A stretch of DNA of 64,000 nucleotides, taken from assembly GCA_950295325.1 (NCBI GenBank), contig OX485806.1:54061169-54125168 (forward strand), in the 5' to 3' direction. Below the pieces are notes generated by a model, which saw nothing but the letters and a program-made list of their open reading frames with translations, did not search any database and was not told where the DNA came from. The translations under genes were made by a program, and so were the position numbers. This DNA is from Polytrichum commune (lineage: Eukaryota; Streptophyta; Polytrichopsida; Polytrichales; Polytrichaceae). Position 1 is the stretch's first letter. The number at the start of each line of letters is the position of its first letter. Of the stretch, positions 1-11,236 are shown piece after piece.

Positions 1-1119
1 GATGATTTACCCCCGTTGGCATTGGTCAACACAATGGGGGCACCACGGCGGGCCTTCCCCACCTTTATGACGTTTCCACAGTCATTCGCATTCCGCGATT
101 GGGGGCCGGGTATGTGTGGGATTGCCACACCAAAATCCACACCGAACCATTGGCTGAAGAACGAGAGCGGGCCATGGGATTCCGCACTCGCACCACCGCA
201 GCTCCTGGCCATTCTAAGGGCCAACGACGCTTCGTGTTGGGCCAAGCCATGGATCTTCATACCATGGTGTGGACTGTTGGTTTATGCCTTGCATTGCAAC
301 AGCATCATGGTAACCAATTGTTGTCTTTGGGGGCCGAGGATTCTGGTCAAGGGCACAGCGGTCCACATTCCACTATTGAAGTCATGGTTGGAGAAGCCAA
401 ACGAATCTTTCGATTCGAGCAAAAGGTGATGGAGGAGCTCCGGGCTCAACGGGTTTATACTGCTTTGGCTTCTTCACCTCCAGTGGTGGCTTCATCATCA
501 TATATTGATGAAGAAGGGATGGACTCTATTGCTAGCACGGAGGTTGGGGGTATGGTTAATGCCCTCTCGTCTCAGTAGCAGTTAGAGTCTGTGCCAGCAC
601 AAGGTGGCTCTCTTCTGGTGGAGAGGGAGACCACAGAGTTTGATAATTGGCCATTGGAATTGGGCCCTCATTTCACTAGTGCTGAGGCACGAAAAGTACG
701 AGCATTTATTCGCTCGTACCGTAGGTGTTTTTCTTTTAGCCTTCAAAATCTTAAAGGTTATAAAGGAAAACCCATCCACATTCAATTGGAGGACGACCAT
801 TCCATTTTTCAGTGTCTCCGAGCCGATTGGCATTCAGGCTCGTTGCCGAGAGTTTTTGGCAGCAAGACTAATTGAACTTTCCAACAGGGAGTATGCTTGT
901 GCTACGGTTATGCCATCAAACAAAGATATCTTTGGCCATTGGACAGAGAAACGGATGTGCGGGGATTACCGTCCAATTAATCGGAAGACCAAGTTGGATC
1001 CGTATCCCATGCCAATCCCAGAGGAGTAATTCAATGCCATCGGATTTTCTCGGGTTTTTAGCACCCTAGTCTTGCGATCCACCTGTTACCAGCTCCCATT
1101 ACTTGCGGGAGATCGGGAT
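1..1119 (+). pseudogene. Ty3/gypsy pol remnant (spacer plus N-terminal reverse transcriptase)
   Basis: Broken gypsy pol fragment entering from the left edge. Coding similarity runs through shifting frames: a spacer-like stretch at about 99-575 closed by TAG, a block at about 591-845, and the RT start at about 845-1119. The RT entry motif CGDYRPIN lies at 958-981. An in-frame TAA sits at 1027-1029, after which RT similarity resumes (FSTLVLRS, then QLPLLAGDRD). In motif A the expected catalytic Asp of the T-L-D-L pattern is Val (codon 1069-1071), so the enzyme would be dead even without the stop. Similarity ends at about 1119, where GATC-rich repeats begin. The type of RT resembles elements I associate with non-seed plants; that is an impression, not a search result. 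No LTR belonging to it is visible. Confidence 0.7.
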
Positions 1120-1199
1120 CTGGGATCAGAGATCGTAAATCCAGATCGGAGAACGAGATCTGGGATCGGAGATCCGTGATCAGAGATCGGGATCCAAGA
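1107..1199. repeat. GATC-rich degenerate microrepeat
   Basis: About 90 bases in which GATC recurs roughly every 8-14 bases in variants such as GAGATCGGGATCTGGGATCA. It starts inside the last recognisable RT codons (GGAGATCGGGAT encodes the G-D-R-D residues) and ends where the 149-bp satellite begins. It looks like local slippage expansion at a rearrangement junction. Confidence 0.6.
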
Positions 1200-3586
1200 T
1201 GGTCGAATTCTAGTCCATACCAACTATTTGAACATATCAACCGAATTAGTTGACACAACTTGAACCTATCTTAACATACAATATTCACAACCTTAGCCAA
1301 CCCTAAACCCTAAACCCATAGCCAATTATTTGAAGATAACAACTCTAATAACCCACACATTTTGAACCTATCTAAACATAAAAGCTTCACAACATTGAAG
1401 TGAAAATCTAGTCTTAATGTCCTCAACCAAGACCCTCTCGGATCGGAGAGGGTCGATTTTTAATCCATAGCCATCTATTTGAACATAACAACCGAACTTG
1501 TCCACACATCTTCAACCTATCAAAACACAGAAGATACACAACCTTCAAGTTAGAATATGGTCTTAATGTCCTCTACCAAGACCCTCTCGGATCCATGATG
1601 GTTGAATTCCAGTCAATACCCAACTATTTGAACATATCAACCGAACTTGTCCACACAACTTGAACCTATGTTAACATACAAGATACACTACCTTCAAGTC
1701 AAAATCTGCTCTTAATATCCTCTACCAAGACCCTCTCAGATCCGAGAGGGTCGAATTCTAGTCCATAGCCAATTATTTGAACATTAAAACCGAACTTGTC
1801 CACACATCTTCAACCTATCTGAACATAAAAACTTCACAACGTTGAAGTGAAAATCTGGTCTTAATGTTTTCAATCCAGACGCTCTCGGATCGGAGAGGTC
1901 GATTTCTAGTCCATAGCCATCTATTTGAACATAACAACCGAACTTGTCCACACATCTTCAACCTATCTAAACACATAAGATACACAACCTTCAAGTTAGA
2001 ATATGGTCTTAATGTCCTCAACCAAGACCCTCTCGGATCCGAGAGGGTCGATTTATAGTCCATAGCCATCTATTTGAACATAACAACCGAACTTGTCCAC
2101 ACATCTTCAACCTATCTAAACACATAAGATACACAACCTTCAAGTTAGAATATGGTCTTAATGTCCTCAACCAAGACCCTCTCGGATCCGAGAGGGTCGA
2201 TTTCTAGTCCATAGCTAGCTATTTGAACATAACAACCGAACTACTCCACACATCTTGAACCTACCTTAACATACAAAATACACAACCTTCAAGTCAAAAT
2301 CTGGTCTTAATGTCCTCAACCAAGACGCTCTCGGATCCGAGAGGGTCGAATTGTAGTCCATATCCAACTATTTAAAGATAACAACCGAACTAATCCACAC
2401 ATCTTGAACCTATCTAAACAAAAAAACTTCACAACCTTGAAGTGAAAATCTAGTCTTGATGTCCTCAACCAAAACCCATCGGATCTGAGAGGGTCGAATT
2501 CTAGTCCATACCCAATTATTTGAACATATCAACCGAACTTGTCCACACATCTTGACCCTATCTAAATATTAAAGCTTCAAAACCTTGAAGTGAAAATTCG
2601 GTCTTAATGTCCTCTACCAAGACCCTCTCGGATCCATGATGGTTGAATTCCAGTCAATACCCAACTATTTGAACATATCAACCGAACTTGTCCACACATC
2701 TTGAACCTATGTTAACATACAAGATACACTACCTTCAAGTCAAAATCTGCTCTTAATATCCTCTACCAAGACCCTCTCGGATCCGAGAGGGTCGAATTCT
2801 TGTCCATAGCCAATTATTTGAACATTAAAACCGAACTTGTCCACAAATCTTCAACCGATCTAAACATACAAGCTTCACAACGTTGAAGTGAAAATCTGGT
2901 CTTAATGTTTTCAATCCAGACGCTCTCGGATCGGAGAGGTCGATTTCTAGTCCATAGCCATCTATTTGAACATAACAACCGAACTTGTCCACACATCTTC
3001 AACCTATCTCAACATAGAAGATACACAACCTTGAAGTTAGAATATGGTCTTAATGTCCTCAACCAAGAACCTCTCGGATCCAAGAGGGTCGATTTCTAGT
3101 CCATACCAAATTATTTGAACATAACAACCGAACTACTCCACACATCTTGAACCTATCTAAACAAAAAAACTCCACAACCTTGAAGTGAAAATCTGGTCTT
3201 AATGTCCTCAACCAAAACCCATCGGATCCGAGAGGGTCAAATTCTAGTCCATACCCAACTATTTGAACATATCAACCGAACTTGTCCACACATGTTGACC
3301 CTATCTAAACATTAAAGCTTCACAAACTTGAAGTGAAAATCCGGTCTTAATGTCCTCTACCAAGACCCTCTCGGATCCATGATGGTCGAATTCCAGTCAA
3401 TACCCAACTATTTGAGCATATCAACCGAACTTGTCCACACATCTTGAACCTATCTTAACATACAAGATACACAACCTTCAAGTCAAAATCTGCTCTTAAT
3501 ATCCTTTACCAAGACCCTCTCGGATCCGAGAGGGTCGAATTCTAGTGCATAGCCAACTATTTGAACATTACAACCGAACTAGTCCA
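1191..3586. repeat. 149-bp tandem satellite array with higher-order structure
   Basis: About 16 monomers. The landmark GACCCTCTCGG occurs at 1431, 1580, 1729, 1878, 2026, 2175, 2324, (2473), 2621, 2770, 2919, 3067, (3216), 3364 and 3513, a spacing of 148-149 bases. Each intact monomer is centred on a 20-base perfect palindrome CCCTCTCGGATCCGAGAGGG, extendable to 24 bases, with a BamHI-type core. Variant monomers recur in order: the 'ATCCATGATGG' type at 1580, 2621 and 3364, and the 'GCTCTCGGATCGGAG' type at 1878 and 2919. This gives a 7-monomer higher-order unit of 1041 bp followed by a 5-monomer version. The short open frames inside are by-products of the repeat. Confidence 0.92.
1299..1317. 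repeat. Interstitial telomere-like motif
   Basis: AACCCTAAACCCTAAACCC, two and a half plant telomere repeats, replaces about 57 bases of the first satellite monomer. The sequence jumps from the end of one monomer (CACAACCTTAG) to the middle of the next (CCATAGCCAATTATTTG) across this motif. Confidence 0.75.
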
Positions 3587-3805
3587 AGTGGACATTTTCA
3601 CGTGAAACTAACTCCCATTGTGCCAACAAAATAAACAATGCTCACACGATTCTTTTATTCAACACACACAAGGTTGCAAGTATTAAAAAAAAAAAAATTA
3701 CCCTATAGTGCTTGCCAAATACTATTGCCTAACAAATTCCAACACACTACCTGTCGCTCCACACAATTGCTACTCCACTACTAGGTGTAGTAAGTTTTTG
3801 TTATG
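3587..3805. other. Unassigned spacer
   Basis: AT-rich sequence between the satellite and the chromovirus LTR, containing an A-run at about 3687-3699. No coding or repeat signature seen. The last five bases, TTATG (3801-3805), are the expected place for a target duplication, but the other end of that element is lost. Confidence 0.4.
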
Positions 3806-4742
3806 TGTCACGCACCTCTCCATGAGGAGTGCCCGCAACACCATGGGCACAAGGGGGACCCCGGAGTGACACCCGGGACTTGTGGCGCCATTGGTGAGAG
3901 GGCCCAAGTACTCTTAGCATGGGTGAGGGCCCCGGGCGATGAGAACGCCTCTCACCCACGGGGACTAAGAGTCATGAGGGTAAGGCTATAAGTTATGAGT
4001 AGCTTATGGCGGTGGAATTCTAGAATGCTAAGGAACACCTCAATCGGAGGTGCTAGCTAGGAGATATGGCCATTTGAGTGGGGCGCTGTCCCGGGACAAC
4101 ACCCTGGGACAGCAGTGACCTGGGAGTGGTGCCCGGGACTGCCAAGGTTTGAAGAGCCATAACTTCCTGAGTACTTGCCCGAATGAGGCAAGTGAGGGGT
4201 CTATCGGCATCTTCGCAAAGAGTAGGTGACGATAGAGTGGTCGCTTGTTAGCATCCCACATCATATGTAGAAGTTATGGTGGTCTGAAGCTGCTGGGGGG
4301 TTTCTAGCCCCAGCGGCTAAGGGAAAATGTCCACTTGGCCCCAACCCTTGTAGAGAGACAAAAGGATACTTGATGGTGGGGTAGGGGCCCGCCTAAAGTC
4401 CTAGAGGCTTATATGGGTGAGGCGGCTTAGCCGACCGACCCCCCCGGAGCATACTTGGCAATGTGCTCCGGGTAGTTGTATTGTTGTTTTGGCAACACGA
4501 TGATCAACTCAAGAGTGGACTTCCATGGATGGAAGTCCACCTTAGCCATTGGCTACCTACTAAGGGGAGAGTCCCGAATGCATGTGTAGGAGGGTTTGGT
4601 GACCTAGCCATGAGCTTGAAGGTCCGCGGTTTTGGGAGCTAACCGTGCATGTGCGTGGGATGTGCAGGTTAGCGCTTGTGGCACTTGGTAGGTTGGAAAG
4701 GCGGTCAAGCTAAGTGAAGGAAAACTAGCAAGGGTTGCGACA
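3806..4742 (+). repeat. Chromovirus 5' LTR of the plus-strand copy
   Basis: 937 bp from TGTCACGCACC to GGGTTGCGACA. It is the reverse complement of the 20785-21725 LTR over its length, with scattered differences. It sits immediately before a primer-binding site and a plus-strand gag, so it is the 5' LTR of the copy at 4794. LTR ends form the short inverted repeat TGTCGCG/CGCGACA in the family; here the left end carries a G-to-A change. Confidence 0.9.
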
Positions 4743-4744
4743 CG

Positions 4745-4762
4745 TGTTATCAGAGCAGGGTT
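4745..4762 (+). other. Primer-binding site, initiator-Met tRNA
   Basis: TGTTATCAGAGCAGGGTT begins two bases after the LTR. It is complementary to the 3' end of plant initiator-Met tRNA with G-to-T at the third base; the intact copy has TGGTATCAGAGC. Confidence 0.85.
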
Positions 4763-4793
4763 CTAGTATTTGAGCTAGCATTTTGAGGGAAAC

Positions 4794-7700
4794 ATGGCTA
4801 TCAAACGTGGGGGTGACGATGGTGAGCCCGGGAATTCCAAAAAGTTGCGACGCTCAAAACGGAACAAAGATCATGCCCAAGAGGATGTTGATCCCACCAT
4901 TGATTCTAATGAAAATGGTGGGGATGATGGTGCAATGGGGGAGGAAATGGAGGAATCCCGTGAAAGGGATCCCGTAAACCTCAAAGAAAATTCGGAGGCT
5001 AGAATACCAAATGCACCGGAAAACTTGGACGGTGGTGATGTTGGATTAAAGTTCCAACTCAAAATGCTTGAATTCATGGACTCCGTGAATCAAGAACTCA
5101 AGCGTGGCAAGGACGAGAGGGCCCGACAAGACAAAATGATCGAGCTCCTCATGATGGAAGGCATTAGGCCTTCTTCTTCAATAAAAAAATTGGCGAAGGT
5201 TAATATGCCCAGTACATTTTCGGGCCTTGGCAAGGTGAGGAAGGTCAAAGAATTTTTGTTAGAGATGGATAATTATTACGATGTCCAAAGGCCCGAGGAG
5301 GATGATAAGGTCTCTATAGCGGTGACCTTTCTAAAAGATCATGCGCTTCAATGGTGGACAAGCAAAAAAGAGCAAGAGCCTGAGGTGGCGGCAAGCTTGA
5401 CTTGGATAGGCTTCAAGGAATTGCTCGTTGATAGGTTCACGCCCGAATACCAAGAATTGTGGGAGGGTATGAACTTGGTGCAAATGAGGCACACGGGATC
5501 TCTTAAGGCCTATGTGCACGATTTTAATGCCCAAATGAATGCGACACCTAAAATGGACGAATTCGCTAAGAAATGTATTTTCTTAGGTGGGCTACAAAAG
5601 TGGGTAGTAGACGCCTTGTTCAAGTTTCCGAAGCTTCCTGAAGACGTGGCGAGGATCATTAAGATTGCGGAGAGAATTGAAGCCAATGTCCCCGAAAGGA
5701 AATCAAACGGCCCCGCACAACAAGGCGGTCGAGCCGAAATATGTCCCGAGGCAAGGAGCGCAAGAAGTTTGGGCCATCCAACCAATTCAAGGGACAAGCC
5801 AATGGGACAAATGCCAACAAGGGTGGCCACCAAGGAGGAAAACCACCCAATGGCGGAATGAAAGGCGGCGACATGAAAGACAAGCGGTGCCACAAATGTG
5901 GCAAATTTGGTCATTTTCAAGCGGCGTGCCCCGACAACAAGGTGAGTGTCAAGGCAAATCGTAGTTGTGCTGCCGACCAAATGCTAGAAGGTGGCTTTGT
6001 GGCCAAGGCTAGTAGCCTTAGGCCACGGCAAAGTCTTTTGTACCTTGAGGCCGAAATCGATGGTTGGAATGTCTCATGTTTGGTTGATATAGGGGCAACG
6101 CACTCCTTTATGAGCCCGAAGCTCGCCAAGGAGTTGGGTTTGCCAACAAGTAGAACGGGCAAGCCCATTAACGTGCGGTTTGCAAAGGGCGAGCCGCACG
6201 AGACAAAGGAGGTGGCGTTGAATGTGAACTTAAAGTGTGGGACGTTCGAGTTTAAGGAGAATTTCACACTTTGTGAAATGGATGAGGTGGACATCATTTT
6301 GGGGGACACCTTCTTCGAGACTCACACGGTGGATGTGAGGCGTAAGCCAATGCGGCTTGTGGTTCGCCGTAATGGCAAAGAGGTCATTTTGAAGTTGACG
6401 AGAACTCCTATGGCGGGAGGAGGCAAGTTGAATTTGGTCTCGATAGACCAAATGTGCAATGAGCAAATGGTGGTGTTGGTTCGAATGGAGCAATTCCTAA
6501 GGGCTCACGAGGAGGCTAGAAACGATGGGCCTCAACCAAAGCACATTCGCGAGGTGTTGGAGAGGCACAAGGATGTCCTTACCAACGAGTTGCCCCAAGA
6601 GTTACTGCCAACAAGAGAGGTTGATCACAAGATCGAAGTGATCCCGGGGTCCGAGCCACCATCCAAGGCACCTTATCGATTGAATAAAAAAGAGTTGCTA
6701 GAATTGAAGAAACAACTCAACGACTTGCTATCGAGAGGCTACATTAGGCCGAGCAAATCACCATATGGAGCTCCGGTGCTCTTTGTAGATAAAAAAGATG
6801 GCAAGCTACGCATGTATATCGACTATAGGGCCTTGAATAAGGTGACCATCAAAAACAACTATCCGCTACCTCGGATTGATGATCTTTTCGACCGGTTGGC
6901 GGGGGCTAAGTATTTTAGCCGCATAGATCTAAAATCGGGGTACTATCAAATTCGAATCGCGGATGGAGATGTAGACAAGACAGCGTGCCGCACAAGGTAT
7001 GGGTCCTACGAATTTTTGGTGATGCCCTTCGGGTTGTGTAATGCGCCCTCGACATTCACAACCCTTATGAACACTATTTTTCGAGAGGAAATGGATGACT
7101 TCGTGATAGTCTACATCGACGACATCTTAGTGTATTCCAAGACGGCGGAGGAGCATGCACGCCACCTTGAGGTGGTGCTTCAAAAGCTAAAGAACAACAA
7201 GTTGTATGCCAACGGGGAGAAAAGTGACTTTGCTCGACAAGAAATTGAGTTTTTGGGCCATGTGGTGATAAGGGAGGGAATTAAGCCGGACATGAAAAAG
7301 GTAAAGGCAATTCAAGAGTGGAAGCGGCCGTCCACTCAAAAGGGACTTAGGTCATTCTTTGGCCTAGCCAACTACTACCGCCACTTCATTCGAGATTTTT
7401 CTAAGGTTGTTAGGCCTTTGTCCGACTTGTTAAAGAAGGGGGTATCCCAAGAGTGGGATGAACCTTGTCACCAAGCCTTTCGGGAACTCAAGAGCAAGTT
7501 GTCTTCGCCACACGTGCTTAAGTTTCCGGAGTTTGACAAGCCTTTTGAAGTGCATACGGATGCGAGTGATTTCGCCATTGGTGGAGTGTTGATGCAAGAT
7601 GGACGGCCCATTGCTTATGAGAGCAAGAAGCTTGATGGTTGTCAAAGGAGATGGCCGACTCATGAGAAATAACTGTTTGCCATAGTGCAATGCTTGAAGA

Positions 7701-8312
7701 TGTGGCAACACTATTTGGGGTTGCACAAGACCAAGGTGTACACGGACAATGTGTCCTTGAAGTATTTTGAGACACAAGCGCAAGTAAGCGCCAAGCAATT
7801 GCGGTGGCACGATACGTTGGCGCTTATGAATGTGGAGTTGATCCACAAACCGGGCCGTGACAATGTGGTGTCGGACGCGCTAAGTAGACGGGAGGAGTTC
7901 CAAGCAATGAGCATGACACAAACCTTGCGGCTAATGTAGAAAAGCGAAGGAGACTTGCAACGCAAGTTAAGGGAGGGGTATATTAACGACCCTGAAGCAC
8001 AAAGGCTTTTAGATGAGCTCCGCAAAGGCAAGGCGCTCAAGGAGATCAAGTTGGTGAACGGATTGCTCAAGTATAAGCAAAGTCGGGTGTATGTGCCACA
8101 AGGCAAGTTGAGGCTATTGGTTTTGAAAGAAGAACATGATAGCCCCATTGCCGGCCATAGAGGGGAAAAAACCACCATAGCGGCGGTGTCAAGGAGGTAC
8201 TATTGGCCGGGCATGAAAGAAGAAATCGCCCACTTTGTGAAGACTTGTATCAAATGCGAAGTGAACCGAGCATTATACCAAAAGCAAGCCGGCCTATTGC
8301 AACTTCCTTTTT
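4794..8312 (+). pseudogene. Chromovirus gag-pol, inactivated and 3'-truncated
   Basis: Close relative of the intact polyprotein encoded at 27194-22554. Gag starts at ATG 4794, 31 bases after the primer site, and runs to about 5728, where a one-base deletion shifts the frame; the continuation is readable from 5741 to 7669. The order is gag with the WW motif region, zinc knuckle [14 protein letters not shown] (about 5886-5930), protease, RT with YIDD (about 7111-7125), RNase H, and the integrase zinc-binding region. Disabling changes: protease active site reads D-I-G-A instead of D-T-G-A; TAA at 7670-7672 in RNase H; TAG at 7937-7939. Similarity stops at about 8312, just after Q-A-G-L-L-Q in integrase, so the integrase core, chromodomain and 3' LTR are missing. 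What follows is unrelated DNA and an opposite-strand solo LTR. Confidence 0.93.
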
Positions 8313-8340
8313 CTACGGCGCAGCCACTGCATGGGCTCCA
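8313..8340. other. Left flank of the solo LTR
   Basis: Short stretch after the last convincing integrase codons. It ends in CTCCA (8336-8340), the left target duplication of the next LTR. The same non-element sequence appears to resume at 8907. Confidence 0.5.
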
Positions 8341-8906
8341 TGTCGCAACCCTTGCTAGTTTTCCTTCACTTAGCTTGACCGCCTTTCGAACCTAGCAAGT
8401 GCCACGAGCGCTAACCTGCACATCCCACGCACATGCATGGTTAGCTCCCAAAACCACGGACCTTCAAGCTCATGGCTAGGTCACCAAACCCTCCTACACA
8501 TGCATTCGGGAACCCCTCACTTGCCTCATTCAGGCAAGTACTCAGGAAGTTATGGCTCTTCAAACCTTGGCAGTCCCGGGCACCACTCCCAGGTCACTGT
8601 TGTCCCAGGGTGTTGTCCCGGGATAGTGCCCCACTCAAATGGCCATATCTCATAGCTAGCACCTCCGATTGAGGTGTTCCTTAGCATTCTAGAATTCCAC
8701 CGCCATAAGCTACTCATAACTTATGGCCTTACCTTCATGACTCTTAGTCCCCGTGGGTGAAAGGCGTTCCCAACGTCCGGGGCCCTCACCCATGCTAAGA
8801 GTACTTGGGCCCTCTCACCAATGGTGCCACAAGTCCCGGGTGTCACTCCGGGGTCCCCCTTGTGCCCATGGTGTTGCGGGCACTCCTCATGGAGAGGTGC
8901 GCGACA
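8341..8906 (-). mobile_element. Solo chromovirus LTR with internal deletion
   Basis: 566 bp from TGTCGCAACCC to TGCGCGACA, flanked by the perfect 5-base duplication CTCCA at 8336-8340 and 8907-8911. Relative to the 941-bp LTR it lacks about 375 bp: the sequence jumps from GCATTCGGGA to CCCCTCACTTGCC at about 8512. Its orientation matches minus-strand elements, opposite to the gag-pol at 4794, so it is an independent insertion reduced to one LTR. Confidence 0.92.
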
Positions 8907-9249
8907 CTCCATCCCCTCATGCCGCCTTCTTGCTGGGTTTTTTCCCCAGCTGCCCTTCCTCCAAATTCCTAAGCCACCCTTTTGACTCGATCGCCGCCGA
9001 CTTATCGGCTTGCTGCTTGTAGCTAAGGCTGAGATTAGGGACCCAAGGTCCAGATTAGGCACGGTGCCCAGCTTGCTCAAGACTCCAGAGCCCCAACCAG
9101 CAGAGCTTCGCCGCGCTTGGCCAAACCCTCTTTGCTTTCTGACAAAAAAAACAAGCAAAATCCCTGTGGAACCAATTTTTTTTTTTTCTGCAAGTAAATG
9201 GAATGATAGTGTAAATAAGGGTAAATCTGAAGCAGTTATTTCATTTCGG
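8907..9249. other. Unassigned flank
   Basis: Continues the target of the solo LTR. GC-moderate, with a T-run at about 9177-9187. No coding similarity recognised. Confidence 0.35.
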
Positions 9250-10891
9250 TGTGATAAGGAAGGGCCAGAGTCTAGGAGATTTGGAAACGGTTATTGAAAA
9301 GGGCTATGGTCTGATTGGAGGAGTCACGATCTAAAAAGGCTAGGCATATAAAAAGGCCAGAGCTTCGAGGAGAAGAGAGGCTGGGATAGCCCATATGTGA
9401 GAACCATAGTCTTGTGAAGCAAACTTTTTATTGATATCTATCTTTTTTAATGTGAAAGACTTGGGAGTAAAGTAAACAATTCCAGAGTGAATGTGATTTG
9501 AGATCTTTTCTGTGACAATCTATGTGTTTATCTTTTGAGAATTGAACTGTAATTGAAATTGATCAGAAGGGTTCATTATCTTATTGCAGTTACGACACTG
9601 TCTTAATATTATAAGTCTATAGTCTTTATATGGACAGGCGATGGTCTGAATGAATGTTATAATACGCAGTTTTTTATGTGAAACTCAGTTCTGAGAGAAG
9701 TGTTGTGGTTTTGGATAAGTGAGATGAATAATTCCTGTTAATGTGATTGTGAAAACCGAGAGGATCCAATAAGTTACTTCAAGTTGAACTTATTATGTGA
9801 TAAATTGATGCTTATAAGTGGGATGCATTATTGATTGTAATGAGATGAATTCCCCCCTAAGAGAAGAGAGGAAGATAAACTTTGATTGAATGACTATAAC
9901 TGCATAATGTGAAATTATGAATATAATCCCTTCAAGTCTATGGTCTGAAGAGGATACAGTTCCTTATATTACCCAATTCTCTTGTGATTGTGTGGAATTG
10001 AGAACCAATAAGTGAATGAGGGCAATTACATATCTTTTTTTATGTATCGATTGGGGGTGAAACCCAAATCATTGTCCAATGCCTTAATTGAGGATGAGTA
10101 AGAGATTAAAAAATCAGGAGGATCCATGTGGAATTCTGATGTTAATTATCAATTACCTACCTTTGCTATGATAGTGCTCTTGAGAGTAAATGAGATCAAT
10201 TGTCTTTGATTGCATAAATTGAGTGCTTTGACCATAGGGTTGGCAAGTTCACTCATTCCCTCGGGAATTAAGAAGTCAATAGTCTTTACCCAGAAAGGAT
10301 ATTTGCTGTATATGATTCTAACCTTTGGCAGGAGTGATTCCGATGGAAATGAGGCTACACTTCGAGGTTGAAAGAGGGCATTAGGATTTACCTTGATGCC
10401 TTATGATGTCTTGGTACGTATCTAAAAACTCATAATCTCATAACTTAAAGCCAGCAGTTGTTAAAGGAAGACTGCACAGACTTCTCAAGTTACACTAAAA
10501 AGGAAGTTAATTAACAAGAGACTATTGGATACACCAAAGTGCCCTTGGCTTTGGTAATTAGACTGAATGGATAACTTGTGAAAGACTATTGACTATGGCT
10601 ACACCTATGCTTGTGCACCGCACCTAGTCCCAATTAAAATGAACTCACTGCCAAACTATTGCCTGGGAAATTAGAGTGAGGTGTGAGACTATCACATTTG
10701 CATGTACCGACATGGAGTGGTTTTTAGAGTTTTTATCCCCTACCCGTAAACCAATTGTCAGTCATAATCCGAAATAAAGTGAAATAATCTTGTGTTTTCC
10801 CTAATAAAACTTATTTAAGACACCTAGATGTTGTACAAGTCACCTTTTAAGTCTTCCCTGGGTTTTGTTTGTAACCAAAAAACTAACTACA
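9250..10891 (+). repeat. Probable gypsy (Athila-like) LTR sequence, boundaries unsure
   Basis: The right end, GTCTTCCCTGGG then AAAAAACTAACTACA (about 10850-10891), matches the end of the long LTR at 53814-56051, which is followed by an Asp-tRNA primer site. A TATA-like ATATAAAAAGG lies at about 9347. No primer site follows 10891, so this is a solo or truncated LTR. The left boundary is a guess at TGTGATAAGG (9250), echoing the TGTGATACC start of the other LTR; the 5-base flanks do not match. Confidence 0.4.
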
Positions 10892-11236
10892 GTCTTCCTA
10901 GAGCACACCCCCTCGCCTCTTGTCCTCCTGACCTTAGCCCAGAACGTAATCTACTTGTGGGAAGACCCCCCTTCCAAAACGGACAGCACCCTAAGCCTAA
11001 CAATTAAAATGTTCCCTCTTAAAACCACTTGAGCATAAGTGGCGCCTAAACCCCAATTAAACTAATAACTTGTTTCTGGTCTTTTCATGTTAATTGACAC
11101 ACAATTTCCTAACTTAACTAAATCAAATTTAAGTATTAAACTTCGAACATCTAAAATAACTCAATAAAAACTCTACTGCAATTGTTTGGATGGTGTTAAG
11201 GTCAACTTGAAATGTGGGCACAATATTGGGCTCACA
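10892..11236. other. Unassigned; ends in a hairpin-type LTR terminus
   Basis: No coding similarity. The last 24 bases (11213-11236) read TGTGGGCACAATATTGGGCTCACA, which is the reverse of the hairpin start shared by the solo LTRs at 32752, 38628, 44970 and 61632. A truncated minus-strand member of that family may end here. TCCTC follows at 11237, and a TCCTCC occurs at about 10923. Confidence 0.35.

Noticed and set aside
99-578. Intact host gene of 159 codons
   Set aside because: It lies in the spacer of a gypsy pol remnant whose RT follows in shifted frames.
1191-3586. CRISPR-like array
   Set aside because: Repeats are contiguous 149-bp satellite monomers with no unique spacers, in plant DNA.
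8341-8906. 3' LTR of the plus-strand chromovirus at 4794
   Set aside because: It is in the opposite orientation to that element's 5' LTR and has its own CTCCA duplications.
9414-10891. LTR starting TGTGAAGC at 9414 with a GTCT duplication
   Set aside because: Only four bases match, and the TATA-like sequence at 9347 would lie outside the LTR.
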